A stretch of 64,000 nt of DNA from assembly GCA_002989075.1 (NCBI GenBank), contig PSQN01000017.1, positions 1,860,001-1,924,000 of the forward strand, written 5' to 3'. Of the stretch, positions 9,710 through 20,837 are shown piece by piece. Each line of letters opens with the position of its first letter. Position 1 is the stretch's first letter. The DNA comes from Arthonia radiata. Lineage: Eukaryota; Ascomycota; Arthoniomycetes; Arthoniales; Arthoniaceae. The position numbers and the translations under genes are program-made. The notes below the pieces were generated by a model, which saw only the letters and a program-made list of their open reading frames with translations, was not told the origin of the DNA and did no database searches.

Positions 9710-12328
9710 TCAAATATCATTCACATCCTCCTCTTCGCCCCTTCGTCCGGAGGACGTTTCATACTCCTCTCCGCCTGCTCTGACCGCTCTCAGTTGCCCA
9801 CCATCCTGCGCCTCCAAGAAGTCGCGCAATTTCTTCCTGCCCTCCTCGATAGCTACCCGACTCGCTCCGTCCGCCATTCTCAGCATCGGGCCCCACAGGT
9901 TCAGGTTGTAAGTGATATAGGCACCAACGCCAAGTAGTATCAACATGACGAAATACAGCGGATTCCGCAACACAGCCACCAGCTCGTTCCAACCGAGCGC
10001 CAGCAGTATCCCATAGAAATAAAGTGGTACTTGCGTCATGCCACCAATGGCGCTACGCTTTGCCTCAACAAAAACGCCGTCAGCGGTCTTCTTGAAGCGC
10101 GCGGCGAGGTCAGAGGCTTTGCTGTCGGAGAGTATCACGCACTCGTCGTCTAATGATGCGTTGGCGTCGGCGTCGATGCCACCGATGGGCGGTAAATCCT
10201 CTTCGTCAGCCGCAGTCGCAGCTGTGGGCGTCTCGCCGATCCACGCATCAAGTGGCGGCGATGCGCCAGTTTCGCTGAGTCTGAAACGGGACAAAAGGGG
10301 TATGAGTAGTAATGTTGACTGTCGCGCGGCTGTGTACAGGCCTTCGATGTCATCGGTCGGCCGCCAAATCCGAGGCACGCCGGTAGCGTCGTATCGGAAT
10401 TTGTCTTCGAAGTTTTCGCGCAGCTTGAGGAGTATGTTGCCTTCCATGACTTCGTCTTCGAGTTTTGCGCGAAGCGTGGACCAGGATTTCCGCCGTAACC
10501 TCCATAAGCCGACTTCGACTTCTTCAGGCGATGCGTCAAAGCCTTTGGATATCTGTGTGAATCGGTCCTCGGCGTGTTGAACGACCAAGGTGAAGTCGCG
10601 CCATATCCTGTCCCAAAGTTCCGTTTCTGAGGGTGGCTTCTCGCCCTCAGCGACTGGTGCATGCTTCGCTTGCCCTAACGAATTGAACTCCATACCGACC
10701 TTCTCAGAGAGCTTGCCTTTCACGAAGCGCTCCACCCGCGTGGCGAGTCGTCGCATCTCCTCTTTCCTAAGAGTGGCGCTGCGCTCATCGAGATCTTTCC
10801 GGTAGAGTGCGAATTCTTGTTTGTATGTACTCCAGGGAGCGTCCTCGATCAACAGTTCCTTGCCAAGGCCGTCGAATGCGGCCAGCGCTTTCTTCTTTTC
10901 CGTCTCCACGATTGCAGCAAAGTCGTAGTTGCTTCCGCGCTTTTGGCCTTGTCGAACAGCGTCGCTCACGGCGTCTGAGAATCGATTGACACCCAACTTG
11001 TGCGCTGCGGAGAGCTGGCTATGAAACAATGCCTTCAGCCGCGAATCTGTCTTTTCTTGAAGTTCCACTAGCTTCCGCGAATAGACGGCCTTGTGGTATC
11101 TGCTGGCTTCGTTTGAAAACGCCGCAATGACTTGTGACCGGGCAGTCCTCATCGCTTGGCCTAGATCGGGTACGATCCCAGGCTTGCCAGAGTCTTTACT
11201 CGCAGCTTGTCTGTTCTCCAATGGTACGATGCTCTCGTCAAATGGTATCAACACTTCTCTCATGATCTCGTCGCATCGGAATTGAGCTAAAAGCTCTTGC
11301 TGTGTTGGCAGATCGAGGTCCTTGTTATCCACTATCTGGTCCCAGATACTGGAGGCGTAATGTGAGAAGCCATCAGCAGGTATGCGCCTGTGGTATTCTG
11401 GGAGAAATACGCCTCTTGACTCGTCCTCGAGGCCAGCCGCCGCAAGCTTGGGGTTCTTGTTGCCTTCTCGAAAACGTGTGCCCAATCTCTCGACCTCGGA
11501 CACGAACTTCTCTGGCTGGAGGACTTTGTGCGGTAATGCGACGAAGGCAAAATCGAAGTAGTCACTGATCTTTGACTCTTCCAGCCCTTTGGGCTTGGAT
11601 AGTGATGCCCATATCCGCGATAGGTCTTGCATGAGGGTGTTCCTAAGGTTCTGCAAAGGCGTCTGACCCAGGTGATCGCGGATGACAAAGAAGAGGAGCG
11701 ACCGTGGTACCGACTTCTGGTCTTTTAAGAATAGCTGCAGGTTGACCTCGAAGACTGTCTTCAATAGGCCCATGTTTGCGCCTTGATATAATCCAACTTG
11801 ATGCTCCCAAATGTTGACGATGAGGACCTCACTTGTTGCCAGCGCAAACAGCGCGCTCTTTCGCTCGAAGTCTTGATCTTCTCCTCTTTCCCGGCCGTCT
11901 GTGCCCTCGACGTCCATAACCAAGATATTGTCCGCCATGCCCTTCCCGCCGCCTTTTGCATATTCATGTCTGTTCTTCGATAGCCAGATGCCCTTGGTCG
12001 TCTGTTGTCTACTTTGCTCGCTCATGACACCAAAGTCCGTCCCGAACAAGTAGTTGAGCAGCGTCGACTTGCCAGTGGACTGACTCCCAAAAACTGAAAT
12101 GAGGTGATAATTGAAGCCTGCTTGTGTGACATGCTCCTTTTGTAGGTATATGGGTAGATTGCTGTTGAACAGCTTGTCGGCACTGACGACTTGGACGCCA
12201 TGTTCATAGCTGTCCGAGTCGCCATTTATTGCAAAGTGTCCGTTCATGATGGTGGGTAAGGACGAGGGTGCAGTGGGATGTCGAGTTGTTGCAGCGGACG
12301 GTCTGCGACCTCCGTTTACTGCAGCCAT
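9710..12328 (-). CDS. SEY1: Sey1/RHD3-type ER membrane fusion GTPase
   Basis: 872 residues, single exon. I start it at the ATG at 12328 (MAAVNGG): the frame stays open upstream but lacks an ATG, and the length then matches Sey1 (about 780-880). The dynamin-like GTPase domain has the P-loop GSQSTGKS (81-88), the switch region [21 protein letters not shown] and the base-binding RDHLG. A long helical bundle follows, then a membrane hairpin near the C-terminus (about 775-820, [14 protein letters not shown]...[13 protein letters not shown]) and an amphipathic basic/acidic tail. Sey1 drives homotypic fusion of ER tubules with reticulons. Head-to-head with ORC5. Confidence 0.95.
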   Translation of the reverse strand: MAAVNGGRRPSAATTRHPTAPSSLPTIMNGHFAINGDSDSYEHGVQVVSADKLFNSNLPIYLQKEHVTQAGFNYHLISVFGSQSTGKSTLLNYLFGTDFGVMSEQSRQQTTKGIWLSKNRHEYAKGGGKGMADNILVMDVEGTDGRERGEDQDFERKSALFALATSEVLIVNIWEHQVGLYQGANMGLLKTVFEVNLQLFLKDQKSVPRSLLFFVIRDHLGQTPLQNLRNTLMQDLSRIWASLSKPKGLEESKISDYFDFAFVALPHKVLQPEKFVSEVERLGTRFREGNKNPKLAAAGLEDESRGVFLPEYHRRIPADGFSHYASSIWDQIVDNKDLDLPTQQELLAQFRCDEIMREVLIPFDESIVPLENRQAASKDSGKPGIVPDLGQAMRTARSQVIAAFSNEASRYHKAVYSRKLVELQEKTDSRLKALFHSQLSAAHKLGVNRFSDAVSDAVRQGQKRGSNYDFAAIVETEKKKALAAFDGLGKELLIEDAPWSTYKQEFALYRKDLDERSATLRKEEMRRLATRVERFVKGKLSEKVGMEFNSLGQAKHAPVAEGEKPPSETELWDRIWRDFTLVVQHAEDRFTQISKGFDASPEEVEVGLWRLRRKSWSTLRAKLEDEVMEGNILLKLRENFEDKFRYDATGVPRIWRPTDDIEGLYTAARQSTLLLIPLLSRFRLSETGASPPLDAWIGETPTAATAADEEDLPPIGGIDADANASLDDECVILSDSKASDLAARFKKTADGVFVEAKRSAIGGMTQVPLYFYGILLALGWNELVAVLRNPLYFVMLILLGVGAYITYNLNLWGPMLRMADGASRVAIEEGRKKLRDFLEAQDGGQLRAVRAGGEEYETSSGRRGEEEDVNDI

Positions 12329-12643
12329 TTTGAAGAGGCCAAGCAATGACGACGGCCTGTGCTCGGCTGAAGCAGGAAGGTCAATCTGTACAATTAGACG
12401 AATGCAAGGAGCGGGTGCTGAGGTAGCGAATGGGAGGCGTCCGCTGTCCGCAGGATGTTGCTTCGTCGATATGTGATTTGACAGCGCCCCTCTAGCGTCA
12501 ATTGTAACGATAATATCGCACGTACCCGGATCTTGGCAAATTCCGAGAAGGGTAGCCAATTTACGCGTCAAAACGCGTCTTCGATTGACAGCTACATCTC
12601 GACACCAGAACCTCAGTGCAACACTCTCTCCTCGTATGCCTCC
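12329..12643. promoter_or_regulatory. Divergent promoter region, SEY1 / ORC5
   Basis: 315 bp between the two start codons. It carries two ACGCGT boxes close to ORC5 (listed separately). Confidence 0.55.
12563..12578. promoter_or_regulatory. Paired MluI cell-cycle boxes (ACGCGT) before ORC5
   Basis: ACGCGT occurs at 12563-12568 and again at 12573-12578, one helical turn apart and 66-80 bp before the ORC5 ATG. In yeasts this is the MBF/DSC1 site that drives S-phase genes. Use of the site in this fungus is inferred. Confidence 0.45.
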
Positions 12644-14077
12644 ATGCAATCGCTGACAGAGACAGTCAAAGCTGTAGCAGACCAATATGTATGTCGTCAA
12701 CGCCAGCTCCAACAAATAGCAATCCTACTAGCCCCAGAGCTCCCATCCCAGCCTGCGCTCGTCCTCCATGGCCTCCCAAGCACAGGCAAAACCGCCATCC
12801 TAAAGTCACTACTCACCACGATTTCAATACCATCTGCAACAATCCCCTGCCGCGAATGCATCACCACACGCCAGCTGCTCGAACGGACTACTGTAGATGT
12901 TCTCGACTCCCTAATCGTATACCAGCAGCAGACCGGCGACTTCGCTTCCATCAACGAAGATAGCTCGCTGGACTCCGCACACTATACACGCACTGAGAAT
13001 GTCGCAGCGCTCGCAGTGCACCTGGAGCGTCTTCTCGCGCGGCGAACCGAGAAGTTCATCCTCGCCTTCGACGCCATCGACGCCCTGGAAGAGCCGCCAG
13101 GAACACTTCCCCCAGCCTTGGTCCGCATCGCGGAAAGCCTCCCCAACCTCACCCTCGTCTTCGCCCTCACGACACCCTCACCGGGCCTCTTTCACCGACC
13201 GGGCCTACCCCACATCCACTTCCCCGCATATACGCGCGACGAAGCCATATCCATCGTCGCCGCCAAACCGCTCCCAGTCGAACCCGCTCACCCCACCAAC
13301 TCAGGAGACGAGCCCGGCGACGACATAACCTGGCTCTGGGCACGCTTCACAACAGCCGTCTGGGACGCCCTCGCCCACATCGCCGCGCGGGACATCCCAT
13401 CCTTCCGTTCCCTCTGCCACAAGCTCTGGGCCCCCTTCACCTTGCCCCTCCGCGAGGGTAAGTACAAACCCCGCGAATTCTCCCGCCTCATGATCGCGAA
13501 TCGCGCGCTCTTTCAGAAAGATGACGCTCTCCTCGACGACATCGCCACCTCTCAATCCGCACACGACTCCTCTGCGCTAACCAAACCCAAACACGACACC
13601 ACCCTCCCACCCTTCTCCACCTACCTCCTCATAGCATCTTACCTCGCCTCGCACAACCCGCCGCGGCTGGACACGCTCTACTTCTCCGAATGGTCCGAGC
13701 GGAAGAAGAAGCGGAAACGGGGCGGTCCCCGGAAGCCCAAGTCGGCGGGCGTGGCCAAAGCAGGGCACAGGCCGATATCACGGCAGCATCTGCCTCCTGC
13801 GCCGTTCACGTTACCAAGACTCCTGGCGATATTGGGAGCGATATATCCGCACCCGGTGAGCAGCGCGAGTCATCCAGCGACGATTCCGGAGTTTTACTAT
13901 GTCGATGTGATGGCGGCGGTAGCGACGCTGTGTAGTAGTCGGTTGATTGTGCGAACAGGAGGTGGGGGCGATCCATTGGATGAGGGGGCGCGGTGGCGGT
14001 GTAATGTCGGATGGGAGGTTGTGGTGGGGATGGGGAGAAGGGTGGGGGTTGAGGCGAGTGACTACGCCGCTGAATGA
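12644..14077 (+). CDS. ORC5: Origin recognition complex subunit 5
   Basis: 477 residues from the ATG at 12644; the frame is open about 110 bp further upstream but without an ATG. An AAA+ domain comes first: Walker A GLPSTGKT (43-50), a Walker-B-like strand FILAFDAID, and a sensor-like FALTTPSPG. The C-terminal third has a lid region, a Lys/Arg-rich insert ([11 protein letters not shown]) and a winged-helix-like end, as in Orc5. Orc5 is part of the six-subunit complex that marks replication origins. It is the second gene of a head-to-head pair with SEY1 and convergent with the SP-RING gene. The family call rests on overall pattern, since the Orc5 C-terminus is poorly conserved. Confidence 0.85.
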   Translation: MQSLTETVKAVADQYVCRQRQLQQIAILLAPELPSQPALVLHGLPSTGKTAILKSLLTTISIPSATIPCRECITTRQLLERTTVDVLDSLIVYQQQTGDFASINEDSSLDSAHYTRTENVAALAVHLERLLARRTEKFILAFDAIDALEEPPGTLPPALVRIAESLPNLTLVFALTTPSPGLFHRPGLPHIHFPAYTRDEAISIVAAKPLPVEPAHPTNSGDEPGDDITWLWARFTTAVWDALAHIAARDIPSFRSLCHKLWAPFTLPLREGKYKPREFSRLMIANRALFQKDDALLDDIATSQSAHDSSALTKPKHDTTLPPFSTYLLIASYLASHNPPRLDTLYFSEWSERKKKRKRGGPRKPKSAGVAKAGHRPISRQHLPPAPFTLPRLLAILGAIYPHPVSSASHPATIPEFYYVDVMAAVATLCSSRLIVRTGGGGDPLDEGARWRCNVGWEVVVGMGRRVGVEASDYAAE

Positions 14078-14355
14078 ACATGTATCAGATCGAAAGCACA
14101 GCGAAGCCGGACATGAATTGAAGAGCGTGGATGCTCAACCATGACATTAATGCCACCGAAATATGTCTTTTCATCTGCTCGCTGTGTGAGCATACTCACA
14201 CGATGCTATACCCGCTACGTCGATGCTTTTCACTCGTCCTGTCTTGGGGTATCATAGTCTCATTAGTTGCCCTTCCTTCACATCACCCTCCCCGAACGCC
14301 AGCAAATGCACAACTCTGCTTTTTCAGAACGCCTTGCCCAACAGCCGCAGCAATG

Positions 14356-17229
14356 CTAATCACTCAAATCCACCACCTCCCGGGCCGCCCTCTGGGGCGT
14401 ATCCCTCGCACCGTCCACACCTACAGGCGCTCCACTCTCCGCCCGACTCATCGATCTCGCGGCCCTCCTCTCCTCGCGCACATTCCAGACTCCTTGCTCA
14501 TCAACATCCACCACCCTCGCCGTATCCAGTAGCCTCTTCTCCTCCAGATCGCTCCGCAAGCCCACCAGAAAGCCATCAACCAAAAGCTCACTAGGCCTCG
14601 CATCAGCACCGCATTTCGGACATACCCACTTGTCCGGCGTGCTCGGAACGTTGTCAGCAGCCTTGACGTCGCGGCGAGTAAGTAAGAACGTTTCCAGATC
14701 AAACGCCTCGCGGTGCTTGCACGACTTGGCACGGACCGGCGTCTTCCACATGGAGATGGCCATGATCGGGTCCATAAGATCAATAGAGACGGTGCTGTCG
14801 AGACACTGGAGGTCATCAGAGGCGCCGTCAGCGGTGCTGGGGTTGAGCGTATCGCGTATGGAGTCGATAATCTCGGAGGCGGGAATGGTGTTCGCCAGGA
14901 CAGCATTGACAATGTCAGAGTGGGAGAGAAGCGTCACGCGCTCGATGGCGATGGACAAAGTCTTGATGACTTTCTGACTGTGACCGACGAGAGCAAAGGC
15001 TTCGAGCGTGTTCGTGCCGGCTTTGAGCGCGCGCGTGACGTCGATGGGCAAGTATCGGCCAAAGTGAACTTTGCAGCGAGGATGCAATCGATAGCCGTTG
15101 AGCTTGAAGTGTACGTCTGGTGGCCAGATCGTGTCGCGTAAAGCCCACTCGCTCATGTCTTCTGGTAGAGCGCCTTCCACACATCGTAGGCGATACGTCA
15201 CAGAATTGGGCTTCATCTGCCGTAAGCACCTATTGCTCGGATCGTCTTCGTTTGCGACATCTCTTGCGAGATTCCAGAACTGCTCGTCGGACAGATCAAA
15301 GGTGGAATCGTGGAGGGCTTCTCCTGTGTTCACCTCTGTCGGCGCCAAAGCCAGCCCTGATACTTGCTGGAACATCTTCACTTGAGTATCCACAGCGATC
15401 AAGCGTGGGCTGCGTAGATGTGCCAAGTGGAGTGCGTATTTATCGGGGTGTGGTGGAGCGACTTGGGCACCTCCCACGCCATGCCGCGGATAAAGAAGCT
15501 GCCCAGGCCGACGAGTGAGCGATGTCTGGCGAGCTGGCACTGGTGAACTTTGGCCTGATGGGTTCATTGGATGGCCTGAAAGGGACGACGAACGACCGGG
15601 CGCCGCAGTTCGGGGAGAGGCGGTAGAGGACACGGATGTGCGTTGCTGGTTGTGAGCTACGAGAGGAAATGTTTGTATGAGAGGTTGAGCTTGTTCTCGA
15701 TGAAATGTCGTGTTTGTGTTTGATGCTGTAGGCGCGTGTGCTGTATTGCCTTGGGCTCTCCATGTCTGCACGTTTGGTGAAGCTGTCATCCCGGACTGCA
15801 GAGCGCTTTGTGGGGAGGCATTAACGACGTTGGGTAGAATTTGTTGCTGCATGGAGGTCCTTCGCGCATTCTCCGCGTTCTCTCTGTTGAACATATTGCG
15901 GAACGTCTCCCATCGTGCTGGCATGTAGCGATCAGTATATTCATGCCGTCGATCTTCTCCGCACAGATTACCCCAGTGAGTTTGGTCCTCAGTCTGAAAA
16001 ATGTACAAGGCCTGTGCAAGCAATGGACGAGGGCATGCCGGCCATGCAGTTTGTGATATAGAATGAAAAACGACACGCTGAAGCACCGCGGATGTGACTT
16101 GCAGGTCGGAAGCCAGCTCACCAGCTGATGGAGGGTATTGACGTCTTTTACAGATCTCCTTTAGCCGATCGAAGTTGCGAGCGAAATGCTCTAAAGCGAT
16201 CATCGTGGGCGGCAGCAATGCTTTATATTTTTCTTCCTGCGCCGCCAATGTTCTGATATCTGCTGGGAATCGACTCCAGAATTGGAAAAACCTCGACCTT
16301 ATTGCGTCTTCCGGATTCATCAAATGGTCAACCTCAACCATACCTTGACGGCATGATTTGTTGAGTTGCGTTACTTGTGACAGCTTGGATGGCTCATAAG
16401 AGTAGAGACACAGGACTTGATGGAAGACGAGGAATCCATGATCTTGATATTGGACTGCCTCCTTCAATGTGGCGAGACGAAATTCTTCTGTTGGCAGGAG
16501 CTGTCCGATCTGCTGCACGAAAATGTTGAAATTGGTCGTATAATGCGCAAGCAGCCGTGCCCAGTCGAACGGCAGACCATTGCTGGGACTCCCATTTCCG
16601 GTGTTAGGCATCTGGTTGGTCTGGCCGCCTTGAAACGCCACAGCGGCGGACCTCTTTCGAGCAACGAGCGCGGCTTGTGTTGTTGCGGATGTGCTGCCGG
16701 AAGGTGTCCTTCGGACAGTGGCTGCCACTTCTTGTATCTCTTCGCTGGGCGCAGGGGAGGGTACTTGAGCAGGTTCTGCTTGACTGGGCACTATTGGAGG
16801 GTGAACATTGGTGGTGTTGGATGGACTGTGCGAAGAGGAAACAGGTTGACCATTGGATGTGCCCAGCATCAAGCGGTATGCGCGCGTGAGATATTGATAA
16901 AGGTACAATTCCAGGTCGCGTACCTGGCGGGTAAAACGTGCGTGGAGCTCGGGTGCAGACGGCGCCTTGAGGTGGTAGACGAGAGCGTGGATTGGCATCC
17001 ATTGATCGCACGCAGGACATTGTAGGTTCTTGATTCTGTGCTGAGGTGTGGTCTGGCCTCCGGCATGTTCAGCTAGCTCTTGGAAAGTGGGAAAGCGTAA
17101 GGCGCAGCCATGACTGGGGCAAGCGAAGCGATTACGATCTGCTGGGAAAGCGCGGGCTTCGGACGGCATATGCGGTGAGATGGGTGAGTGTAGCATCACT
17201 TGAGAAGTTGGCCGTACGGACGTTGCCAT
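14356..17229 (-). CDS. SP-RING (MIZ) zinc finger protein, putative SUMO E3 ligase
   Basis: 957 residues from the ATG at 17229 (the frame is open upstream, without an ATG). Near residues 35-90 there are two zinc-finger-like pairs (FACPSHGCALRF..ELAEHAG and LQCPACDQWMPIHALVYHL). A long Gln/Ser/Thr/Pro-rich middle contains helical patches. Close to the C-terminus lies an SP-RING: DPIMAISMWKTPVRAKSCKH..FDLETFL, then KWVCPKCGADARPSELLVDGFL, with the expected C-x-H and C-P-x-C zinc ligands. This matches the MIZ/PIAS family that passes SUMO from Ubc9 to nuclear substrates. SAP and PINIT domains of Siz1/PIAS are not evident, so it is a fungal PIAS relative and not an obvious Siz1. Substrates are unknown. 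Confidence 0.83.
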   Translation of the reverse strand: MATSVRPTSQVMLHSPISPHMPSEARAFPADRNRFACPSHGCALRFPTFQELAEHAGGQTTPQHRIKNLQCPACDQWMPIHALVYHLKAPSAPELHARFTRQVRDLELYLYQYLTRAYRLMLGTSNGQPVSSSHSPSNTTNVHPPIVPSQAEPAQVPSPAPSEEIQEVAATVRRTPSGSTSATTQAALVARKRSAAVAFQGGQTNQMPNTGNGSPSNGLPFDWARLLAHYTTNFNIFVQQIGQLLPTEEFRLATLKEAVQYQDHGFLVFHQVLCLYSYEPSKLSQVTQLNKSCRQGMVEVDHLMNPEDAIRSRFFQFWSRFPADIRTLAAQEEKYKALLPPTMIALEHFARNFDRLKEICKRRQYPPSAGELASDLQVTSAVLQRVVFHSISQTAWPACPRPLLAQALYIFQTEDQTHWGNLCGEDRRHEYTDRYMPARWETFRNMFNRENAENARRTSMQQQILPNVVNASPQSALQSGMTASPNVQTWRAQGNTAHAPTASNTNTTFHREQAQPLIQTFPLVAHNQQRTSVSSTASPRTAAPGRSSSLSGHPMNPSGQSSPVPARQTSLTRRPGQLLYPRHGVGGAQVAPPHPDKYALHLAHLRSPRLIAVDTQVKMFQQVSGLALAPTEVNTGEALHDSTFDLSDEQFWNLARDVANEDDPSNRCLRQMKPNSVTYRLRCVEGALPEDMSEWALRDTIWPPDVHFKLNGYRLHPRCKVHFGRYLPIDVTRALKAGTNTLEAFALVGHSQKVIKTLSIAIERVTLLSHSDIVNAVLANTIPASEIIDSIRDTLNPSTADGASDDLQCLDSTVSIDLMDPIMAISMWKTPVRAKSCKHREAFDLETFLLTRRDVKAADNVPSTPDKWVCPKCGADARPSELLVDGFLVGLRSDLEEKRLLDTARVVDVDEQGVWNVREERRAARSMSRAESGAPVGVDGARDTPQRAAREVVDLSD

Positions 17230-18267
17230 CTGAACATTGCACGGCTTTTCAGACTTCAAAGTCCGCCGTGGAAGAGGCCACGCACATTCTTGGAGGGGTG
17301 TGACGCGACAAGAGCGTTGCCGAAGCGAGGGGGCGGCGAGGACTGGCTGTACCGGGAGCACAGCTGGCGGAAGCGACAGACAATATCGGCGGCACGGGAG
17401 CTGTGGGCAAGGGTGCAGATTTCATGAAATGTGGTGCTGCACTTGCTTTTCACGCGCGAGATGCGGACGATGCCAAGAGTGACAGGATGCAAATGGAACT
17501 GCTCGCGCTGGTACGCTAATACTAATGCAGGCATGCCCGAAAGATCAAGTGCTCCCTTTCTCGGATCGCCGGGCTCTTCCTGACTTCTTCCAATCCTGAG
17601 CTTCACAGTTGCCGCTGAACGTCCCGTTGTGGGAGCATCGCTGGCTCAAAACGACGCATACGTCGTCAACTGATAAGTATATCACATGATCAAAGTATCA
17701 GGAAGGCCAGCGGCTCAGGGCAAGGTGTCTGCGGATCTTGATCTTTCATAGCATCACCAGACGAGGCCGCCGATTGTCGTCGATGATAGCAGCAATCGGT
17801 TTGCTGACGCATGGTGAACAGTATGGGGCGATCTCAAAGACAGCCGCAAGCACCAGGGATTGTGACAACACTTGTTGGAGCAGCGCATGTGCGGACAGCA
17901 CTGCTCCTCACCATGAAGCTGTCTCGCGAGGGGCAAATCAGTATCAGAATAGATTAACTTGTTTACTCTTCATTGTTGCTCACTCACTTGCGTGGGGGTT
18001 TGGCATCATACCGCATGCGCCCGAGATTGAATCGCGCGGTGGTCAGTGGGCGCGCACTTTTGGCAAGTGACTTAGAATCAGACAGACCACTTGAAGATCG
18101 GAGACATGCCAGGGGGATTTCGCGGTTTATTTGGGATGACTGATTGCACTGGACGTGGTTCCACATCGACGGGCTACGTAAGACGTCGTGGGATAGAAGA
18201 GGTAAGCGGACGCAAAGAAGCTTGTCATGTTATCGAGGTAAGCTCACCATCATGGCTGTTGCTATGG
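17230..18267. other. Intergenic region, SP-RING promoter side
   Basis: About 1 kb between the SP-RING start and the CTNNBL1 stop. Minus-strand frames are open up to about 17606, so a 5' exon or leader is possible, but I cannot place a convincing junction. No RNA gene or repeat seen. Confidence 0.35.
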
Positions 18268-20121
18268 TCATCTTAGACAGTCTATCAGTGTCTGCAGCAT
18301 GTCTCTGCTGTTCTTCTCATCTTCGGTCTCGTTTCCAATGCCGTCAAGCTGCTCAGCAAGCGTTGTATGCAAGCCTTCGAAGCCATCAGTAGTGCTTATC
18401 ATTGCGCTTCGAATCTTCTTGGCTGCGCCCGTGTCTTCGGCCGCCAGCCATGCTAATATGACACTGATCGTTTGAAAGGTGTAGAGTCCAGCGTCGAGGT
18501 GTCGGGCGATCCAGTCGACCTCCTTCTCCTCGCGCTCTGCAGGATCTGCCGTCATACGTTTCTCTTCACTGATCTGCTTCACTACGGGCTCCAGCCTTTT
18601 GTAGTATTCCTCTCGTAATCGCACAAGCCTGCTTACTTTCTCGAAATCCTTCTCCATGAACTTCGCAAGAGTCCGCAGTCGTCCCGGAGACTCACCTGGC
18701 ATACATCGAAGCAGACTCGCCATCATTCCAAGAACGTGCTCCACACCTTCTCTGTCTTTCTTCTCTGCGATGCCAGTGAATGTCTTGAACAGCGGCTTCA
18801 ACCCTGCAGCCTCGACGAAGCGCTCGCAGATACCTGCACTACTTGCACCGGTGCCCGACAGAGCGTGGTCAAGCAAGCGCAGGCTGTGAGCCTTCGTGAA
18901 CTTGCCCCCTTCGCGCATCATAATCAGCGCTAGCTCAATTCCTTCAGCTTCGACAAAACTCGTCTTGCCGTCTGCAGAGTTGACCAGGCAGTCAAGGATA
19001 TCAAAGGCGTCTTCGACAAGCTGCTCGTCATCTGTTTCCTTGGGTGGATCATGCTTTCTGTACGGCGCAAGCAGCTGCAGGAAAGAATCAGTGGCGTTGT
19101 TGCTGAGGAGCCGTTTGCGTGCAGGCATAGCGTCTGTGGTATTTGGCGTGGCTTGCGAAGCGATGATTGATATGAGCTCGGCTGCGTACTGCGTGTTTTG
19201 CGACACAGGCTTTTCTGGGCTCTGCGCACGCTGTAAAAGGTATTTCAGCAGCTTGTCATCACTATCGTTGTCTAGGAGCTTCTCGAGCGTGACTCTATTG
19301 TTGGCAAGATTCTCTAATAGCTCCATTGCGTGATAGACACCAGCCCGGTCTTCCTCTTTGCCTTCGTCGAGCGACTGTATGACAGAGAGCAACAGATCGA
19401 CTACATCTGAGTCGACCAATGCCTCTGCCAGAGCAGTCCATTGCTCTTCGGTTGCCGCAACGTCCTCATCCGTTAATTCCGCCATGATCTGAATTGCATT
19501 GATCGCAATATCAGTATTCTCATGCAGCAGCAGTTGCACCAGGCTGTTCACACTGCCCATCTTCGCCAGCTCCGGATACAGCTCTGGGTGCTCTGAAAAC
19601 ACACTAAGGCTCTTGATATCGGCATCCAGCTCTCCTTCTGACTCGATGAACTTCAGAGGATTGTCTGCGAACTTGTTTCGTAACTCTGTGTTCTTGTTGA
19701 TCTTCCTCTCGAAGCGAAGCAATGTTCTCCTGAGCCATGCGTTGTCGATTCTCTCTGGTTCAACGAACTCTTCATCTCGACTATCCATGTAATCTAGCAC
19801 ATCGTTGGTGTGCTTGTTCGTGCCGCTTCCAAAGAAGCGTCCTCCTTCCTCATCTTCAGGAGCCGGCCCAGCCTCTTCGTCATCTTCTGGTGGCAGCTCC
19901 GGTCCAGCTTCAAGATCTTCTTCATCTTCTTCATCTTCTTCATCTTCTTCGCCGGGGCTATCGTCAGTGCTCGCGTGCTGTTTTCCCTTTGCATCACCAT
20001 TGATGGAGGTTTTTACGGCTTTGCGAATCTCGTCAACATTGCGCGGGGGCGTCTCGAGCTTGCGTTTACTGCCGTTGGTTGGGTTGCTGGGCCTCTTGAA
20101 GAGGTCATCTATCGAAGACAT
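18268..20121 (-). CDS. Beta-catenin-like protein 1 (CTNNBL1), spliceosome-associated
   Basis: 617 residues from the ATG at 20121 (MSSIDDLFKRP, which fits the family start). An N-terminal segment has KRKLETPPRNVDEIRKAVK, then an acidic run (about 52-95) encoded by a GATGAA-like microsatellite, then a long all-helical armadillo-type region: NAWLRRTLLRFERKINKN, MGSVNSLVQLLLHENTDIAINAIQ, ELTDEDV and DILDCLVNS. CTNNBL1 binds the Prp19/CDC5L complex of the spliceosome. Human CTNNBL1 is 563 residues; the extra length here is mostly the acidic insert. Divergent from OST5, 216 bp apart. Confidence 0.92.
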   Translation of the reverse strand: MSSIDDLFKRPSNPTNGSKRKLETPPRNVDEIRKAVKTSINGDAKGKQHASTDDSPGEEDEEDEEDEEDLEAGPELPPEDDEEAGPAPEDEEGGRFFGSGTNKHTNDVLDYMDSRDEEFVEPERIDNAWLRRTLLRFERKINKNTELRNKFADNPLKFIESEGELDADIKSLSVFSEHPELYPELAKMGSVNSLVQLLLHENTDIAINAIQIMAELTDEDVAATEEQWTALAEALVDSDVVDLLLSVIQSLDEGKEEDRAGVYHAMELLENLANNRVTLEKLLDNDSDDKLLKYLLQRAQSPEKPVSQNTQYAAELISIIASQATPNTTDAMPARKRLLSNNATDSFLQLLAPYRKHDPPKETDDEQLVEDAFDILDCLVNSADGKTSFVEAEGIELALIMMREGGKFTKAHSLRLLDHALSGTGASSAGICERFVEAAGLKPLFKTFTGIAEKKDREGVEHVLGMMASLLRCMPGESPGRLRTLAKFMEKDFEKVSRLVRLREEYYKRLEPVVKQISEEKRMTADPAEREEKEVDWIARHLDAGLYTFQTISVILAWLAAEDTGAAKKIRSAMISTTDGFEGLHTTLAEQLDGIGNETEDEKNSRDMLQTLIDCLR

Positions 20122-20337
20122 TGCAAGATGCTGAAGAAAGCTCGAGGAAAAGAAGCTAACACCAGGACTGCGTGACAAAATTGCCTATTGTAGAGCCTAC
20201 GTATGCTCAGCTGCTCGTTTTCACCAACTACATGTGCATCTATGCTCCTCTAACTGCAGACCAGATTACCTCAACACGAGCGAAATAGGTGCCAGACCAA
20301 GCAAAAGAGATCGCAGGAAGCCAATACCTTGTCGAGA

Positions 20338-20735
20338 ATGTCATCCAGCCTCTTTGACGCGTGGGACGCAGCCGCTTCTGGATCCTTCGAACCCTCAGTA
20401 TCAAAAGAGTCCCAATTCATTGTTGGCTTCTCTCTGCTCCTAGCTGGTATGACCTTCTAAATTGAAGATCCATCATCTTGACTCGAACTTGTGCTGATGG
20501 ATCAAGGCTTCTTCTTGACGGCCATCTTCGCCTTGAACCGATCAATCATCAGCCTTCCTCTCTTAGGCCTTCCCGCGTCTGTAGCATTTGGGTAAGGTCA
20601 ATAGCCAAAATTCTATCACGGCGCTGACAATGTGTCAACAGATTTGGCGCTGTGTGGATGATGTGCGCAGTCGGTGAGTCAAGCCTTCGTAGGTATCGTG
20701 AGCACCCTCTGATCTCGCCAGGCGTATATGTATGA
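20338..20735 (+). CDS. OST5: Oligosaccharyltransferase subunit OST5/TMEM258-like
   Basis: A 79-residue protein made of four exons: 20338-20446, 20507-20591, 20642-20673 and 20722-20735, with introns of 60, 50 and 48 bp, all GT-AG. The splice reads an N-terminal polar part (MSSSLFDAWDAAASGSF), a first membrane helix (FIVGFSLLLAGFFLTAIFAL), a loop, a second helix (ASVAFGFGAVWMMCAVG) and the terminal VYV. Ost5 of yeast and human TMEM258 share this size, the two helices and the final G-(V/I)-Y-V. It is a subunit of the ER complex that transfers glycans to Asn. The last exon codes only for part of one Gly plus VYV, so gene finders easily miss it. Its stop lies 102 bp before RAD1. Confidence 0.9.
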
Positions 20736-20837
20736 TCACTAGATCAAAAGCTACCAGGGTCCATATCAAGATACCCCAAGGCATTCCCATTCTGTTCTGC
20801 ATTCCTACATATTTGCGCTCTCAACCCACATTTAAGG

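Noticed and set aside
14356-17229. Ala in place of the usual Cys in the HxxCFD part of the SP-RING
   Set aside because: That Cys is not one of the four zinc ligands of SP-RING domains (C-x-H and C-x2-C), and all four ligands are present, so I do not call the ligase defective.
17256-17606. 116-codon minus-strand frame upstream of the SP-RING gene
   Set aside because: It could be a 5' exon, but no in-phase junction stood out and no family resemblance is seen.
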